A DNA stretch of 38,917 bases from the NCBI GenBank assembly GCA_012523305.1, contig JAAYIV010000153.1, positions 1-38,917 on the forward strand, in the 5' to 3' direction. Shown here one piece after another: positions 1 through 8,318 of this stretch. Below the pieces are notes generated by a model. The model saw nothing but the letters and a program-made list of their open reading frames with translations, made no database searches and was not told the DNA's origin. Within the stretch, counting starts at the first letter, position 1. Each line of letters begins with the position of its first letter. The position numbers and the translations under genes were made by a program. The stretch comes from Spirochaetales bacterium (GTDB taxonomy: Bacteria > Spirochaetota > Spirochaetia > Sphaerochaetales > Sphaerochaetaceae).

Positions 1-467
1 GAAGCGGTTGTCTGATTTAGAAATGCATTCCGTTCGATTGTATCCATCACATCGCGTTCTTTAAGAGATGAAAAATCATCTCCAGCCGGATCAGTTCCAT
101 CAAGGATATACGCAATAGTGGCTTCATCGATCCACTGTTCCGTGTATATGTAATCGGCATGTGTCTCTGCCATGGTCAGGGACAAACTATGGTTCATCTT
201 TTGATAGAATTCATAATCATCGGGAGGGAGCTCTTTTGCGGTATCATAGACCAGCAGATTCTTATAAGACGGAGCAGCATGTTGTAGTTGGATCGCGATA
301 CTGGCAGCTATCCCCTCAGCACGTTTTTGCAGTTCAGATATTACAAAATTATGGTGATAATTCGATATGATATAGGCGGGAATAGCCATGCATATGGTGA
401 TGATGAGAACAATCAATGACAGGATTACGATTTTTGGGTTGATTCGAAGGGGACCAGTAAAACGCAT
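1..467 (-). CDS. Membrane-anchored sensor-type protein, N-terminal fragment
   Basis: The gene runs off the left edge, so only about 155 N-terminal residues are visible. I translated the complement from the ATG at 465-467. It starts MRFTGPLRINPK, followed by one strong hydrophobic segment (about residues 13-34) and then a soluble, presumably extracytoplasmic, region containing ADYIYTE and a later YILDGTDPAGDDF stretch. This order (short cytoplasmic tail, one membrane helix, external sensing region) is typical of bacterial signalling proteins such as diguanylate cyclases, HD-GYP phosphodiesterases or histidine kinases, but the output domain lies outside the window. An in-frame TAA two codons upstream fixes the start region. 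A GGAG lies rather far (14 nt) from the ATG. Sensor assignment is inference; the membrane anchor is clear. Confidence 0.6.
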   Translation of the reverse strand, partial: MRFTGPLRINPKIVILSLIVLIITICMAIPAYIISNYHHNFVISELQKRAEGIAASIAIQLQHAAPSYKNLLVYDTAKELPPDDYEFYQKMNHSLSLTMAETHADYIYTEQWIDEATIAYILDGTDPAGDDFSSLKERDVMDTIERNAFLNQTTA

Positions 468-750
468 CGGTTACTAATAATCTCCATAAATCAATGAATT
501 AAAAGCACATTATCATGTTTTGCCATCTTCGTATAGTTATGAATTAATTACAATTTTGATGTTGAATAATTGATTGGGCGATTATCCCACAGTATCAATT
601 GAACGGAGGCGGAACATGTAGCTGCATGTAGGAATAAACCTATATGAGTCAGGCATGATGAAATTGAAGATTCCGATCCGGATAAGCCTTACCTTTTTAC
701 GGTCTTTGTATATACTGGACACTACAAGATATGTGGAGCACGACAGAACA
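468..750. other. Divergent intergenic region, sensor gene / MFS gene
   Basis: This AT-rich 283-bp gap separates the leftward sensor gene from the rightward MFS gene. It should hold promoters for both. The only hexamer I would note is TATACT at 711-716 on the plus strand, with a poor -35 (TTACCT, 689-694) 16 bp upstream, about 35 bp before the chosen MFS start. The open frame that extends the MFS gene back to 655 has no ribosome binding site. I see no repeat or RNA structure worth calling. Confidence 0.35.
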
Positions 751-1911
751 ATGAATACACGAAGAAATATTGGCCTTATCATCAGCCTTGCCGGTTTTGC
801 CATCACCATCAACACTTTCCCTGCTTTTGTAACATGGTTTTCAGAACGGTTTGGCATACCTTCGGGGAACTTCGGTGTAATTTTTTTTGCTCAGTATGTA
901 GCATATGCCATCGGTTCGGTTGGCATAGGGAAATTGCATGCAACCAAGAAACTCCCGTTGAGAGCAATCATGATCATCACTTTGCTAGCAGGATCAATCG
1001 GAATATTCTTCATAGGTGCAATGATAAATTTTGTAAGCCTACTGCTACTCATGATGCTCATCGGTTTCAGTGGAGGAGTGATGGAATCGATAGGAACGGC
1101 TCTTTTGGCAGAGAGTTCCAAGAATGGAAACATGATCTATTCCTCACAGCTCTTTTATGCTCTGGGAGCTTTTTCTGCTCCTTTGATCATAGGAATCGCA
1201 ATCAATGCAGGTGTTGCCATTCCTGTAATTGGCAGGACAGTCGGTGGTTTTGCCATTGCAATCGGTTTGCTTGTGTTTTATCTGGTGTTCTCTCCTGATA
1301 AAAATCCAGTATATTCACGTTCTGCTAATGAAACGATAGGTAGTACATCACTACATGCCGAACCAAGCCACAAAGGTTTTGCTTGGCTTTTTACAGCTAT
1401 GGTCAGCTATGTGTTCATGGAAAGTGTCATTGCCAATTGGCTTCCGACATTTCTCAAAGAAGCAAGGAATACGAGCACGGGAAATGCATCGCTGTATCTC
1501 ACGGCATTTTGGATAGGATTAGCGACCACACGATTGGTGTATACGTTCTTTAATAAAAAGAGCACGAAGATTCCCCTGATCGCACAATCGATCATGTTGT
1601 TGGTCACAGTCGTCGCTTTGATGCTCACCAGTGAACGGACTCATCCTGCCATCATGATCATCATCATAGCCCTCATCGGAATTGGAGCAGGACCGATATG
1701 GCCATTGATAGTGGAACACGGGGCGACCACCTATAAAAATGAATCGCTAGTGATGTACCTCGTCGCAGCCGGAAGCATCGGGGCAATAGTAGGTCCTTCT
1801 TTATCGTCCTTCGTCTTCACTTACACATCCATTTCAATAATGGGTTTGCTTTTAGTGATGTATGAGATTATCTGCCTGATCACAATAAGTATCGCTGTCA
1901 ATAGGCGATAG
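751..1911 (+). CDS. MFS transporter, probably sugar or sugar-acid
   Basis: A 386-residue, strongly hydrophobic protein of the size expected for a 12-helix major facilitator. About six helices precede a hydrophilic central loop near residues 203-232, and about six follow. Glycine- and proline-rich segments such as IGIGAGPIWPL in the C-terminal half fit MFS helices lining a substrate path. I chose the ATG at 751 (MNTRRN) rather than the in-frame ATG at 655. The 32 extra residues are hydrophilic and unlike an MFS start, no Shine-Dalgarno precedes 655, and a possible -10 lies at 711-716; a GGAG stands 13 nt before 751. The gene is alone on the plus strand beside a sugar ABC operon, so a carbohydrate substrate is likely, but specificity cannot be read from the sequence. 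Confidence 0.8.
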   Translation: MNTRRNIGLIISLAGFAITINTFPAFVTWFSERFGIPSGNFGVIFFAQYVAYAIGSVGIGKLHATKKLPLRAIMIITLLAGSIGIFFIGAMINFVSLLLLMMLIGFSGGVMESIGTALLAESSKNGNMIYSSQLFYALGAFSAPLIIGIAINAGVAIPVIGRTVGGFAIAIGLLVFYLVFSPDKNPVYSRSANETIGSTSLHAEPSHKGFAWLFTAMVSYVFMESVIANWLPTFLKEARNTSTGNASLYLTAFWIGLATTRLVYTFFNKKSTKIPLIAQSIMLLVTVVALMLTSERTHPAIMIIIIALIGIGAGPIWPLIVEHGATTYKNESLVMYLVAAGSIGAIVGPSLSSFVFTYTSISIMGLLLVMYEIICLITISIAVNRR

Positions 1912-2132
1912 CAAGATGTGTGATCTCAATACACGTCAGGCTCATGAAAATAACAAGGACATGGTAATTTCCCATGACTGAAGCATACATATCTGGTTTC
2001 AGCACTATTTCACGAGATGTTTCTCTAGGGTTCGAAGGCAATCATGTTAACAACCGAGCCAATTAATTCCTCAATGGATTGGGAAAAAAATTGTCTCCAT
2101 GAGGATAGAAGATTTAAACCTAATAATAAAAT
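1912..2132. other. Non-coding tail between convergent operons
   Basis: Together with the terminator to its right, this makes a stretch of about 300 bp without a gene, between the end of the MFS gene (plus) and the end of the VOC gene (minus). I see only weak inverted repeats (for example GTGT/ACAC just after the MFS stop) and no good plus-strand terminator, coding frame or mobile-element remnant. Confidence 0.4.
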
Positions 2133-2166
2133 CCCCTTTTGTTGGATGACAGATCCGCAAAAGGGG
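2133..2166 (-). terminator. Rho-independent terminator of the ROK-ABC-Gfo-VOC operon
   Basis: A 9-bp stem, CCCCTTTTG (2133-2141) pairing with CAAAAGGGG (2158-2166), has a further GGAT/ATCC pairing inside the loop. Read on the minus strand, the hairpin is followed by ATTTTATTATT, a T-rich tract. It sits about 50 bp downstream of the last gene of the leftward operon. On the plus strand the tail is poorer in T, so it mainly serves the minus strand. Confidence 0.75.
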
Positions 2167-2214
2167 GTTATGTTTCTAAAACTGGATTACAATATTACAC
2201 TATGTAGGTGAGTA

Positions 2215-2529
2215 TCATGTAACTTCCATGAGCTCGACGACAGCTCCGTCTTTTGTCTGGCAGAACACCACGCGCTTATGCTCGTCTATCGTCATCGGTC
2301 CAAGCAGTAGGTCCAGACCTTTCATCGCTTTTTCCAGATTGTCTACCATGAATCCTACATGCGGTTGGCTTTTCACCGGTTCCAGTACCGGCGAATCATC
2401 CTCATAGCGCAACCATTCAATCTTGAAAGGATGTTGCTCGGCATCGGTGATCCACACTTTATTGGGAGCATAATAAAACTCCCCTACACGTTTCTTATAG
2501 CTACGATATCCGACATGATCAAATTTCAT
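2215..2529 (-). CDS. VOC/glyoxalase-superfamily protein
   Basis: A 104-residue protein starting MKFDHVGY, with an internal PHVGFMVDNLEKAMKG segment and a C-terminal AVVELMEV. The two H-V-G-type strands plus the closing V-E-L-M-E strand are hallmarks of the vicinal-oxygen-chelate fold (glyoxalase I, dioxygenases, epimerases), with candidate metal ligands His5, the His before VGF, and the C-terminal Glu. It is a short single-domain member, so it probably dimerises to build the active site. A GGAGG lies 6 nt before the ATG. It follows a Gfo/Idh dehydrogenase by 21 bp at the end of a sugar ABC operon. An isomerase or lyase role on an oxidised sugar is a guess; the fold is fairly sure. Confidence 0.75.
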   Translation of the reverse strand: MKFDHVGYRSYKKRVGEFYYAPNKVWITDAEQHPFKIEWLRYEDDSPVLEPVKSQPHVGFMVDNLEKAMKGLDLLLGPMTIDEHKRVVFCQTKDGAVVELMEVT

Positions 2530-2550
2530 CAGGTTCCTCCGTACATGATT

Positions 2551-3576
2551 TCAATCTTTCAGCGGAAGCTTGATCGGCGTTCCGCCCCGTTGCGCGCTTC
2601 GGTCTGCAGCTTCGATGATCTCGAACGTTTTAATGGCATCGTCCAAATCAACGATGCATCGTTCACCATCGAGTATCGTGCTTACAAAGTGGTTTACTTC
2701 TTCGGGGAACGGATGATGCGATACATCTCCGGAATCAGGTGTCTGTACCGGTAATGTGATCCAATCGTGCTGGCCCGGCAAGGCTTTCTTTGCCCAGAAG
2801 CGGTCATTAATCAATGTCCCCTTTTCTCCGTACAGTTTGAGATTATAGATGTAGGGACAGATCACATCGTAGGAACAGCAGACTTTCCCCATGGTTCCAT
2901 TGGCGAATTTGGTCACAAAGGTAATGGTGGTATCCTGTTCGAAATCGGGTCGATACCTACCGGACAGCGCAACGACTTCCGTAGCGTCGGATTGCATGAA
3001 CCAGCGCAGACCGTCCACGGCATGACATCCTCCGACTTGCAGGATTGAGCCGCCAGTCTCACGTTTCTTGGACCAATCGTAACAATTGTACGTTTCATCG
3101 ATTCTATGGAGATAGTCGACTTCCGCGTAGAACGGGTTACCAATGATATCGCGTGAAATCAGCTCCTTCGCGGTAGTGAACAACGGATTCCAGCGCAATA
3201 CGAAGCCTACGATTGTCTGTACTTTGTTTTCATGCACAGCTTTTTGCATCTTTAACATATCGGCCCAATGAATGGCGATCGGTTTTTCGATGACAATATG
3301 TTTTTTTGCCTCTGCGGCCATGATGGTTTGCTCAGCATGCATGAAATTCGGTGTAAGAACAGCGACAATATCGATATCTTTCTGTTTAAGCATTGTCTCG
3401 TAATCATCATAAGCTGTGCAGTGCGACAGATGATGTTGGAGAGCCTTCTGACTGGCTTTTTCTTTAGAACGCGAACAAATCGCCCGCACTTCGGTTCTCG
3501 GGTTCATTGAGAACGAACGAATATATTCGTCGGATACCCACCCGGTTCCTACGATTCCAACTCCTAGTTTATCCAT
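2551..3576 (-). CDS. Gfo/Idh/MocA-family NAD(P)-dependent sugar dehydrogenase
   Basis: A 341-residue protein with an N-terminal Rossmann motif (GVGIVGTGW, residues 5-13) and the family's E-K-P motif at residues 97-99, whose lysine is catalytic. The later GGSILQVGGCHAVDGLRW segment matches the conserved glycine/histidine region of the C-terminal substrate domain. Such enzymes oxidise or reduce a sugar, inositol or glycoside hydroxyl using NAD(P). GAGGAGG precedes the ATG by 9 nt. The gene follows the second permease of a sugar ABC transporter by 111 bp and precedes a VOC protein, so it likely performs an early step on the imported sugar. Substrate unknown. One of four Gfo/Idh paralogues in the window. 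Confidence 0.88.
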   Translation of the reverse strand: MDKLGVGIVGTGWVSDEYIRSFSMNPRTEVRAICSRSKEKASQKALQHHLSHCTAYDDYETMLKQKDIDIVAVLTPNFMHAEQTIMAAEAKKHIVIEKPIAIHWADMLKMQKAVHENKVQTIVGFVLRWNPLFTTAKELISRDIIGNPFYAEVDYLHRIDETYNCYDWSKKRETGGSILQVGGCHAVDGLRWFMQSDATEVVALSGRYRPDFEQDTTITFVTKFANGTMGKVCCSYDVICPYIYNLKLYGEKGTLINDRFWAKKALPGQHDWITLPVQTPDSGDVSHHPFPEEVNHFVSTILDGERCIVDLDDAIKTFEIIEAADRSAQRGGTPIKLPLKD

Positions 3577-3619
3577 AATCCCATTCCTCCTCGTTATCCT
3601 TATCGTCTGAAAATCTCAA

Positions 3620-3681
3620 GACGTTCGCGTCCGGTACAACCAGGACAATCTATCCATGAGTGAAAAAGTTCACAACCATGG
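3620..3681 (-). other. Two intercistronic hairpins between permease and dehydrogenase genes
   Basis: In the 111-bp gap, CCATG (3654-3658) pairs with CATGG (3677-3681) around an inner GTGAA/TTCAC stem (3660-3664 with 3669-3673). Closer to the dehydrogenase start, GACG/CGTC (3620-3623 with 3628-3631) encloses a 4-nt loop. Neither is followed by a T tract, so they look like mRNA-stability or attenuating structures rather than full terminators. Confidence 0.4.
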
Positions 3682-3687
3682 TTTGTT

Positions 3688-4671
3688 TTAAGTTCTCTTT
3701 TTTCGTGAATTTGCTGCAACTACCGATAAAATCAATACCGATTGGATCAATAGTTTACCCCAATTCGCGATATTCGCTTTTTGAAGCAGACTTGTGATCA
3801 ATCGGATAATCAATGCCCCGGCGACCGTACCTTCCACTCCCCCTATGCCCCCGGCAAACATGGTACCGCCCACTACGGCTGCGGAAATCGAATCCATCGA
3901 GTAATCAGCTCCCAGATTCAAACTGACCGCACTCATGTCCATCGTCAATACGATGGATGTAAAGGCAGCCAGTAATCCGGCGAGAGTATACACCGCGATG
4001 ATGATTCGATCATTCTTGACACCGGAAAGTGTCGAACAGACCGCATTCGCTCCGATCATATGAACACGGTTACCGAATACCGTTTTTTTCAGGATGAATA
4101 TGAACAAGGCCGAAAGAACAATCCAAAACAGTACTGATAGCGGTACCATCCCGAATATTCGGTAACGGCCGAGATTTCGAAAACTTTCGGCGAGAATCCC
4201 TTTCGGTTGTCCTTTCGTATAAATCATGTACAATCCGCGGAGGATAAAATCAGTACACAACGTCATGACGAACGGTGCGATACGGGCTTTGGTAATACCC
4301 AAGCCATTGAATAGTCCGGCCAATGATCCGACAGCCAGTCCGAGCAGGCATACGCCCAGGATACGGCTGGGGTCCCCGTTCATCAGACCGATAGTGAGTA
4401 CGTGGACAAGCGTGACGATCGAGCCGAGGCACAGATCGATTCCGCCTGTCATAATCACCATCGTCTGTCCGATGGCTAACATACCGAGTCCCGAAGACTG
4501 CTTCAACAGGTTGATGAAATCTTGCAGCGTACGCGATGCTGGACTGATGATGTATGAGATGATAAGTAAAATGATAAACCCGATATAGACTCCGAACACT
4601 CCGACCGCATGCGGTGTCCTGAGAATCTGGGTGAGCTTTAACTTACGTATCGGTGCCAACATTCCTTTCAT
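3688..4671 (-). CDS. RbsC-type sugar ABC transporter permease
   Basis: A 327-residue hydrophobic inner-membrane protein with the signature of the ribose/galactose/autoinducer-2 type permease family: GMLAIGQTMVIMTGGIDLCLGS in the first third and GGTMFAGGIGGVEGTVAGA near the C terminus. Eight to ten membrane segments are apparent. Its ATG overlaps the stop of the upstream permease gene by 4 bp, indicating translational coupling. With the other permease it should form the membrane channel of a transporter driven by the double ATPase at 5645-7156 and fed by the binding protein at 7229-8278. Substrate not determinable; a monosaccharide is likely. Confidence 0.9.
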   Translation of the reverse strand: MKGMLAPIRKLKLTQILRTPHAVGVFGVYIGFIILLIISYIISPASRTLQDFINLLKQSSGLGMLAIGQTMVIMTGGIDLCLGSIVTLVHVLTIGLMNGDPSRILGVCLLGLAVGSLAGLFNGLGITKARIAPFVMTLCTDFILRGLYMIYTKGQPKGILAESFRNLGRYRIFGMVPLSVLFWIVLSALFIFILKKTVFGNRVHMIGANAVCSTLSGVKNDRIIIAVYTLAGLLAAFTSIVLTMDMSAVSLNLGADYSMDSISAAVVGGTMFAGGIGGVEGTVAGALIIRLITSLLQKANIANWGKLLIQSVLILSVVAANSRKKRT

Positions 4672-5648
4672 TTTCGATTCCTATAGAAATACATGGCGCT
4701 AATCAGGAGAATGCCAGTAATGATATCTTTGTAATAGGTTGACTGCAAATTATAGCGGAACGCGATGTTGTTCAGTACATTGGTAAGCATGCTGATGAGA
4801 ATCGTTCCTGCAAAAGTCCCCGTCAATCCACCGAGTCCTCCGGCCATCGAAGTCCCTCCGACAACGGTCGCGGTTATCGAAAGCAATGTATACTCGTCAC
4901 CATAACGGGCACTGCCGCTACGTAATCGTGCTGCGAGATAGATACCGACGATCGCACACAACAATCCGCTGACCATATAGGTCTTGATTTTTATTCGGTC
5001 GATCCGTATGCCACTTTTTTCCAGCACATCGGCATTGCCACCTAACGCATACACGTACCTACCGAAACGTGTGCGATAAAGGACATAAGCAAAGATTGCG
5101 AATAATAGGACATACAACCCGAACGGAACAGAGAAAAATCCGCTATTGGCAGTCAGCACTTGTTTCAATGCGACCGGGATGTAGCCGCCGCTGGTTTTAT
5201 GCAAGGCGAATGCGATGCCTTGGAAGAAATATCCGGTGCACAACGTGACGATGATCGGAGGCATGGGAAATAATTTCAGGATGAAACCGTTAAGAGCTCC
5301 GAACAACACGCCACATACGAGACAAAGGGCTGCCACGGCAATAATGTTCAACGGCGAGTCGGTCATCAACGTGCTAGCGATAAGCGAGATAAGGCTGATC
5401 TGGCTCCCGACAGACAAATCGATCCCACCCCCGAGAATCACATAGGTTTGTCCGATGGCGACCATTCCGAGCGGTGCCATCTGAATCAATACGTTTGCGA
5501 TATTTGCCGGTCGGACGAATTCGGGAATCACGATAATAATCGGTATGAGCAACACTACCAGCAATACCCAGATGATTTTGGACGAATGGCGCTTCGGATT
5601 GCGCAAGTCCCGCACGAATGTCTTGATGGTATCGGCAGATGGTTTCAT
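4668..5648 (-). CDS. RbsC-type sugar ABC transporter permease
   Basis: A 326-residue hydrophobic protein carrying the RbsC-family motif GMVAIGQTYVILGGGIDLSVGS about one third into the protein and GGTSMAGGLGGLTGTFAG near the end. It is a paralogue of the next permease downstream. Many family members work as homodimers, whereas this operon encodes two different permeases, which suggests a heterodimeric channel. The N terminus is a basic stretch (residues 1-25) before the first membrane helix. GGAGG lies 6 nt before the ATG, and the start overlaps the ATPase stop codon by 4 bp. Confidence 0.9.
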   Translation of the reverse strand: MKPSADTIKTFVRDLRNPKRHSSKIIWVLLVVLLIPIIIVIPEFVRPANIANVLIQMAPLGMVAIGQTYVILGGGIDLSVGSQISLISLIASTLMTDSPLNIIAVAALCLVCGVLFGALNGFILKLFPMPPIIVTLCTGYFFQGIAFALHKTSGGYIPVALKQVLTANSGFFSVPFGLYVLLFAIFAYVLYRTRFGRYVYALGGNADVLEKSGIRIDRIKIKTYMVSGLLCAIVGIYLAARLRSGSARYGDEYTLLSITATVVGGTSMAGGLGGLTGTFAGTILISMLTNVLNNIAFRYNLQSTYYKDIITGILLISAMYFYRNRK

Positions 5649-7156
5649 ACCATACCTCCGATTGCCATCGGCTTACCGCTGGCTGCAGCCATGATGATTT
5701 CTTCTGTAGCGACCTCTCCCGGATATTCAGCCGATACAGAACCTTCATAGAACACGATGATACGATCTGAAATATTGAGTAATTCAAGCATGTCACTGGT
5801 AACCATAATGATCGAGATTCCTTGCGAAACCAGATCCCGTAATATTTTATAGATTTCCACTTTCGCTCCGACGTCCACTCCCAGCGTAGGTTCATCCAAA
5901 AGTAAGATGCGCGGATTGAGCGGAAGCCATTTCGCTAGCACGACCCGTTGTTGATTCCCCCCGCTGAGGTTCTGGACTATCTGTCGTTCAGAAGCCAATT
6001 TGATACCGAGTCGATCGATGAGGTCTCCTACGAGTGCATGCTGCACCTTGGTACGTACCATACCGTTGCGATGATAGCGATTGAGACTGGGATACGCAAT
6101 GTTTCGCTCTACGCTCTGGGTCTGGGCGAGACCTTCGTTTCTCCTGTCGTCCGAGAGAAACGCCATGCCATACTTCAAGGCATCGGCGGGATGTTTGACG
6201 ACAACCGGTTTGCCTTCGATCGAGATAGTACCGCTTGTAATCTTTCCCGCACCGAATAATGCTCTGAGCAGTTCGCGTTGTCCGTGTCCAGACATACCCC
6301 CTATTCCCAGAATCTCTGATTGCCCGACATGCAGTGAGACATTCTGGAAATGGGATGCATCAGAAAGATGCTCAATACAAAGTATTTTTTTCGTACCTTC
6401 TCGTTTTGTTGTCGGGCGCGGGGGAAATACCGCGGTAATTTCCCGACCTACCATAGCCTTGACCAAGAAATCACGGTCGATAGCACCTGTTTCCCAAGTT
6501 CCGACATGTTTTCCGTCTTTCAGGACGGAGACTTTGTCGCAGATGTGGAATACTTCATCCAATCGATGGGATATATAAATGACACCTATGTTTCGTGCTT
6601 TCAGATTTCTAATCAGGGAAAAGAGCGATGCGACATCATCGTCGTCGAGAGCAGCTGTCGGTTCATCGAGAATCAACAGTCGCATCGAATTGGTACAAGC
6701 ACGTAGGATTTCAGCCACTTTTGCTTCTGCGCTGCTTAGATCTCCTGCGTATTTGTCCAGATTTACTTTGATTCCATCCTTACGGGCAATTTCTTCCACG
6801 TACGCTTTGGAACTTTCCTTATCGATCGCTTTAAGACGCCCGGTCATTTCTTTACCAAGCATGACATTTTCCAAGACAGTCATGTCAGGTACCAGATTGT
6901 ATTCCTGATGGACGATACTGATGCCGAGTTTGGCCGCATCCAGGGCATTAGAGATTTTCACCGCTGTTTTGTCGACGAGTACGGATCCTTCATCGGCATG
7001 ATAAATTCCACCGATGATTTTCATCAACGTTGATTTGCCGGCACCGTTTTCACCTACGAGCGCATGCACTTCGCCTCCGGCGAAGCCAAGATTCACTTTG
7101 TTCAAGACAGTCACACCATAAAAGCGCTTGACGATGTCTTTGACTTCGAGCAGCAT
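5645..7156 (-). CDS. Sugar ABC transporter ATP-binding protein (RbsA/MglA type)
   Basis: A 503-residue protein with two tandem ABC domains, the standard length for RbsA/MglA. Domain 1 has a good Walker A (GENGAGKST, residues 35-43), a weakened signature (DLSSAEAKVAEI, LSSA in place of LSGG) and Walker B LLILDEPTAAL. Domain 2 has a degenerate P-loop (GIGGMSGHGQRE) but a canonical signature (LSGGNQQRVVLA) and Walker B (ILLLDEPTLGVD). This mixed pattern is normal for the family. It energises sugar import through the two permeases immediately downstream, with which it overlaps by 4 bp. A GGAG precedes the ATG by 5-6 nt. It is separated from the binding-protein gene by a 72-bp gap holding a strong hairpin. 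Confidence 0.93.
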   Translation of the reverse strand: MLLEVKDIVKRFYGVTVLNKVNLGFAGGEVHALVGENGAGKSTLMKIIGGIYHADEGSVLVDKTAVKISNALDAAKLGISIVHQEYNLVPDMTVLENVMLGKEMTGRLKAIDKESSKAYVEEIARKDGIKVNLDKYAGDLSSAEAKVAEILRACTNSMRLLILDEPTAALDDDDVASLFSLIRNLKARNIGVIYISHRLDEVFHICDKVSVLKDGKHVGTWETGAIDRDFLVKAMVGREITAVFPPRPTTKREGTKKILCIEHLSDASHFQNVSLHVGQSEILGIGGMSGHGQRELLRALFGAGKITSGTISIEGKPVVVKHPADALKYGMAFLSDDRRNEGLAQTQSVERNIAYPSLNRYHRNGMVRTKVQHALVGDLIDRLGIKLASERQIVQNLSGGNQQRVVLAKWLPLNPRILLLDEPTLGVDVGAKVEIYKILRDLVSQGISIIMVTSDMLELLNISDRIIVFYEGSVSAEYPGEVATEEIIMAAASGKPMAIGGMV

Positions 7157-7173
7157 CGGTTCTCCTCTTATAT

Positions 7174-7206
7174 GCGGACCAGGATAACGTATATATCCCG
7201 GTCCGC
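7174..7206 (-). other. Intercistronic RNA hairpin after the sugar-binding-protein gene
   Basis: GCGGACC (7174-7180) pairs with GGTCCGC (7200-7206) and, after one A/C mismatch, GGATA (7182-7186) pairs with TATCC (7194-7198), leaving a 7-nt loop. There is no T tract on the minus strand, so it is probably a 3'-end stabiliser or partial terminator that keeps binding-protein mRNA more abundant than transporter mRNA, as is known for other binding-protein operons. Confidence 0.65.
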
Positions 7207-7228
7207 TAAATTTCAGATAGGTCTTCGT

Positions 7229-8278
7229 TTACTTCTGTCCGTAGACTCTCTGCAATGTGGCTTCATCCATCTTGGTGTTTGCCCAGAATGAATCGGAAAG
7301 ATCTTCGCGTAAGAATTGGGCCAAGTTGTCATCGGTGATCGTATACACTTGCATGATGGTGTCACGAGGGATATCGGTTCCGACTTTCTTGGTTCCCTTG
7401 AGAATTTCCACGCCTTGTGCCAATGCATCGGCAAAGAAGTACGTAGGCATCGAGCAGCCGACCGCGGCAAAGTTATCCTGACCTTTGACATTCTTCCATG
7501 CCTTGAGGAATCCGTTGGCATCCTCACCCATCATCGGGACCAATGGACGCTTGGCTTCGACAAACGCTTCAATCGCACCGCGGGTCATGTCCCCGCCGGA
7601 ACTCCATACGCCGTCAATCTTAGGAAATGCAGCCAACAAGTTTTCGGTGGCGGATTTGCCCTTCGCATAATCCCAGTCTGCGAAGACTTTGCTTACGATC
7701 TTGATGTCGGGGTATTTTGAAAATACTTCCATCGCACCGGCCCAACGTTCGATCGCGACGGTAATCCCATCCATGCCGTCGAGCGCGATGATATTGCCCT
7801 TACCACCCAGCTTGTCCACTAAGAACTGAGCTCCGGTACGGCCGAATGCCCTGTCATCACTGATCATGCTCAACGTGTATGCATCGGTGGCAAGAGGAGA
7901 TACGCATGCGATGACGATAGTGCCGCGATCATGGAATTTCTTGATGATGTCGGAAACGGCAGGCGGATTAACCGGTTGGATAATCAGAATATCGACGTTG
8001 CGCGTATACAGGTCTTCAAGATCGGAAACCTGTTTTTCAGCACTGTTGTCGGCATTGAGATAATAGACGTTGCCAATAGTACCGGCAGCCTTCTGGCGTT
8101 CTACCTCGGCATAGAATTCTTCACGACTTTGCACTGCGTAGGTATTTCCTTCCCATACGACCGACAAAGCCACATCATACTTTTTCGGACCGGCAGTTTC
8201 TTGGGCTCCGGCTGCGAACAGCAGGCTACCAGCCAAAACGACGAAGCAGAGCGTGAGCAATACGATTCGTTTCTTCAT
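7229..8278 (-). CDS. Periplasmic sugar-binding protein (Peripla_BP_4 type)
   Basis: A 349-residue exported protein. It begins MKKRIVLL, has a hydrophobic core and then FAAGAQETA, a signal-peptidase-I-like cleavage region typical of spirochaete binding proteins; there is no lipobox cysteine. The mature part has the ribose-binding-protein-like pattern: ALSVVWEGNTYAVQSR at the start, then DLEDLYTRNVDILIIQPVNP, with alternating alpha/beta lobes. It captures the substrate and delivers it to the permease pair. GGAGG precedes the ATG by 6 nt. It is the second gene of the operon, 40 bp after the ROK regulator gene and upstream of the ATPase, with hairpins on both sides. Type I sugar-binding fold is confident; the sugar is unknown. 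Confidence 0.9.
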   Translation of the reverse strand: MKKRIVLLTLCFVVLAGSLLFAAGAQETAGPKKYDVALSVVWEGNTYAVQSREEFYAEVERQKAAGTIGNVYYLNADNSAEKQVSDLEDLYTRNVDILIIQPVNPPAVSDIIKKFHDRGTIVIACVSPLATDAYTLSMISDDRAFGRTGAQFLVDKLGGKGNIIALDGMDGITVAIERWAGAMEVFSKYPDIKIVSKVFADWDYAKGKSATENLLAAFPKIDGVWSSGGDMTRGAIEAFVEAKRPLVPMMGEDANGFLKAWKNVKGQDNFAAVGCSMPTYFFADALAQGVEILKGTKKVGTDIPRDTIMQVYTITDDNLAQFLREDLSDSFWANTKMDEATLQRVYGQK

Positions 8279-8294
8279 AGCGTTCCTCCATTAT

Positions 8295-8314
8295 ACTCCT
8301 GATCAGACAGGAGT
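8295..8314 (-). other. Hairpin between ROK regulator gene and binding-protein gene
   Basis: A perfect 7-bp stem ACTCCTG (8295-8301) / CAGGAGT (8308-8314) with a 6-nt loop lies in the 40-bp gap, just ahead of the binding protein's ribosome binding site. On the plus strand it is followed by GTTTTT and would resemble a terminator, but no plus-strand gene leads into it. On the minus strand it may tune read-through or translation of the binding protein relative to the regulator. Confidence 0.4.
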
Positions 8315-8318
8315 GTTT

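Noticed and set aside
655-750. N-terminal extension of the MFS transporter from the ATG at 655
   Set aside because: No Shine-Dalgarno, hydrophilic residues unlike an MFS start, and a better start at 751.
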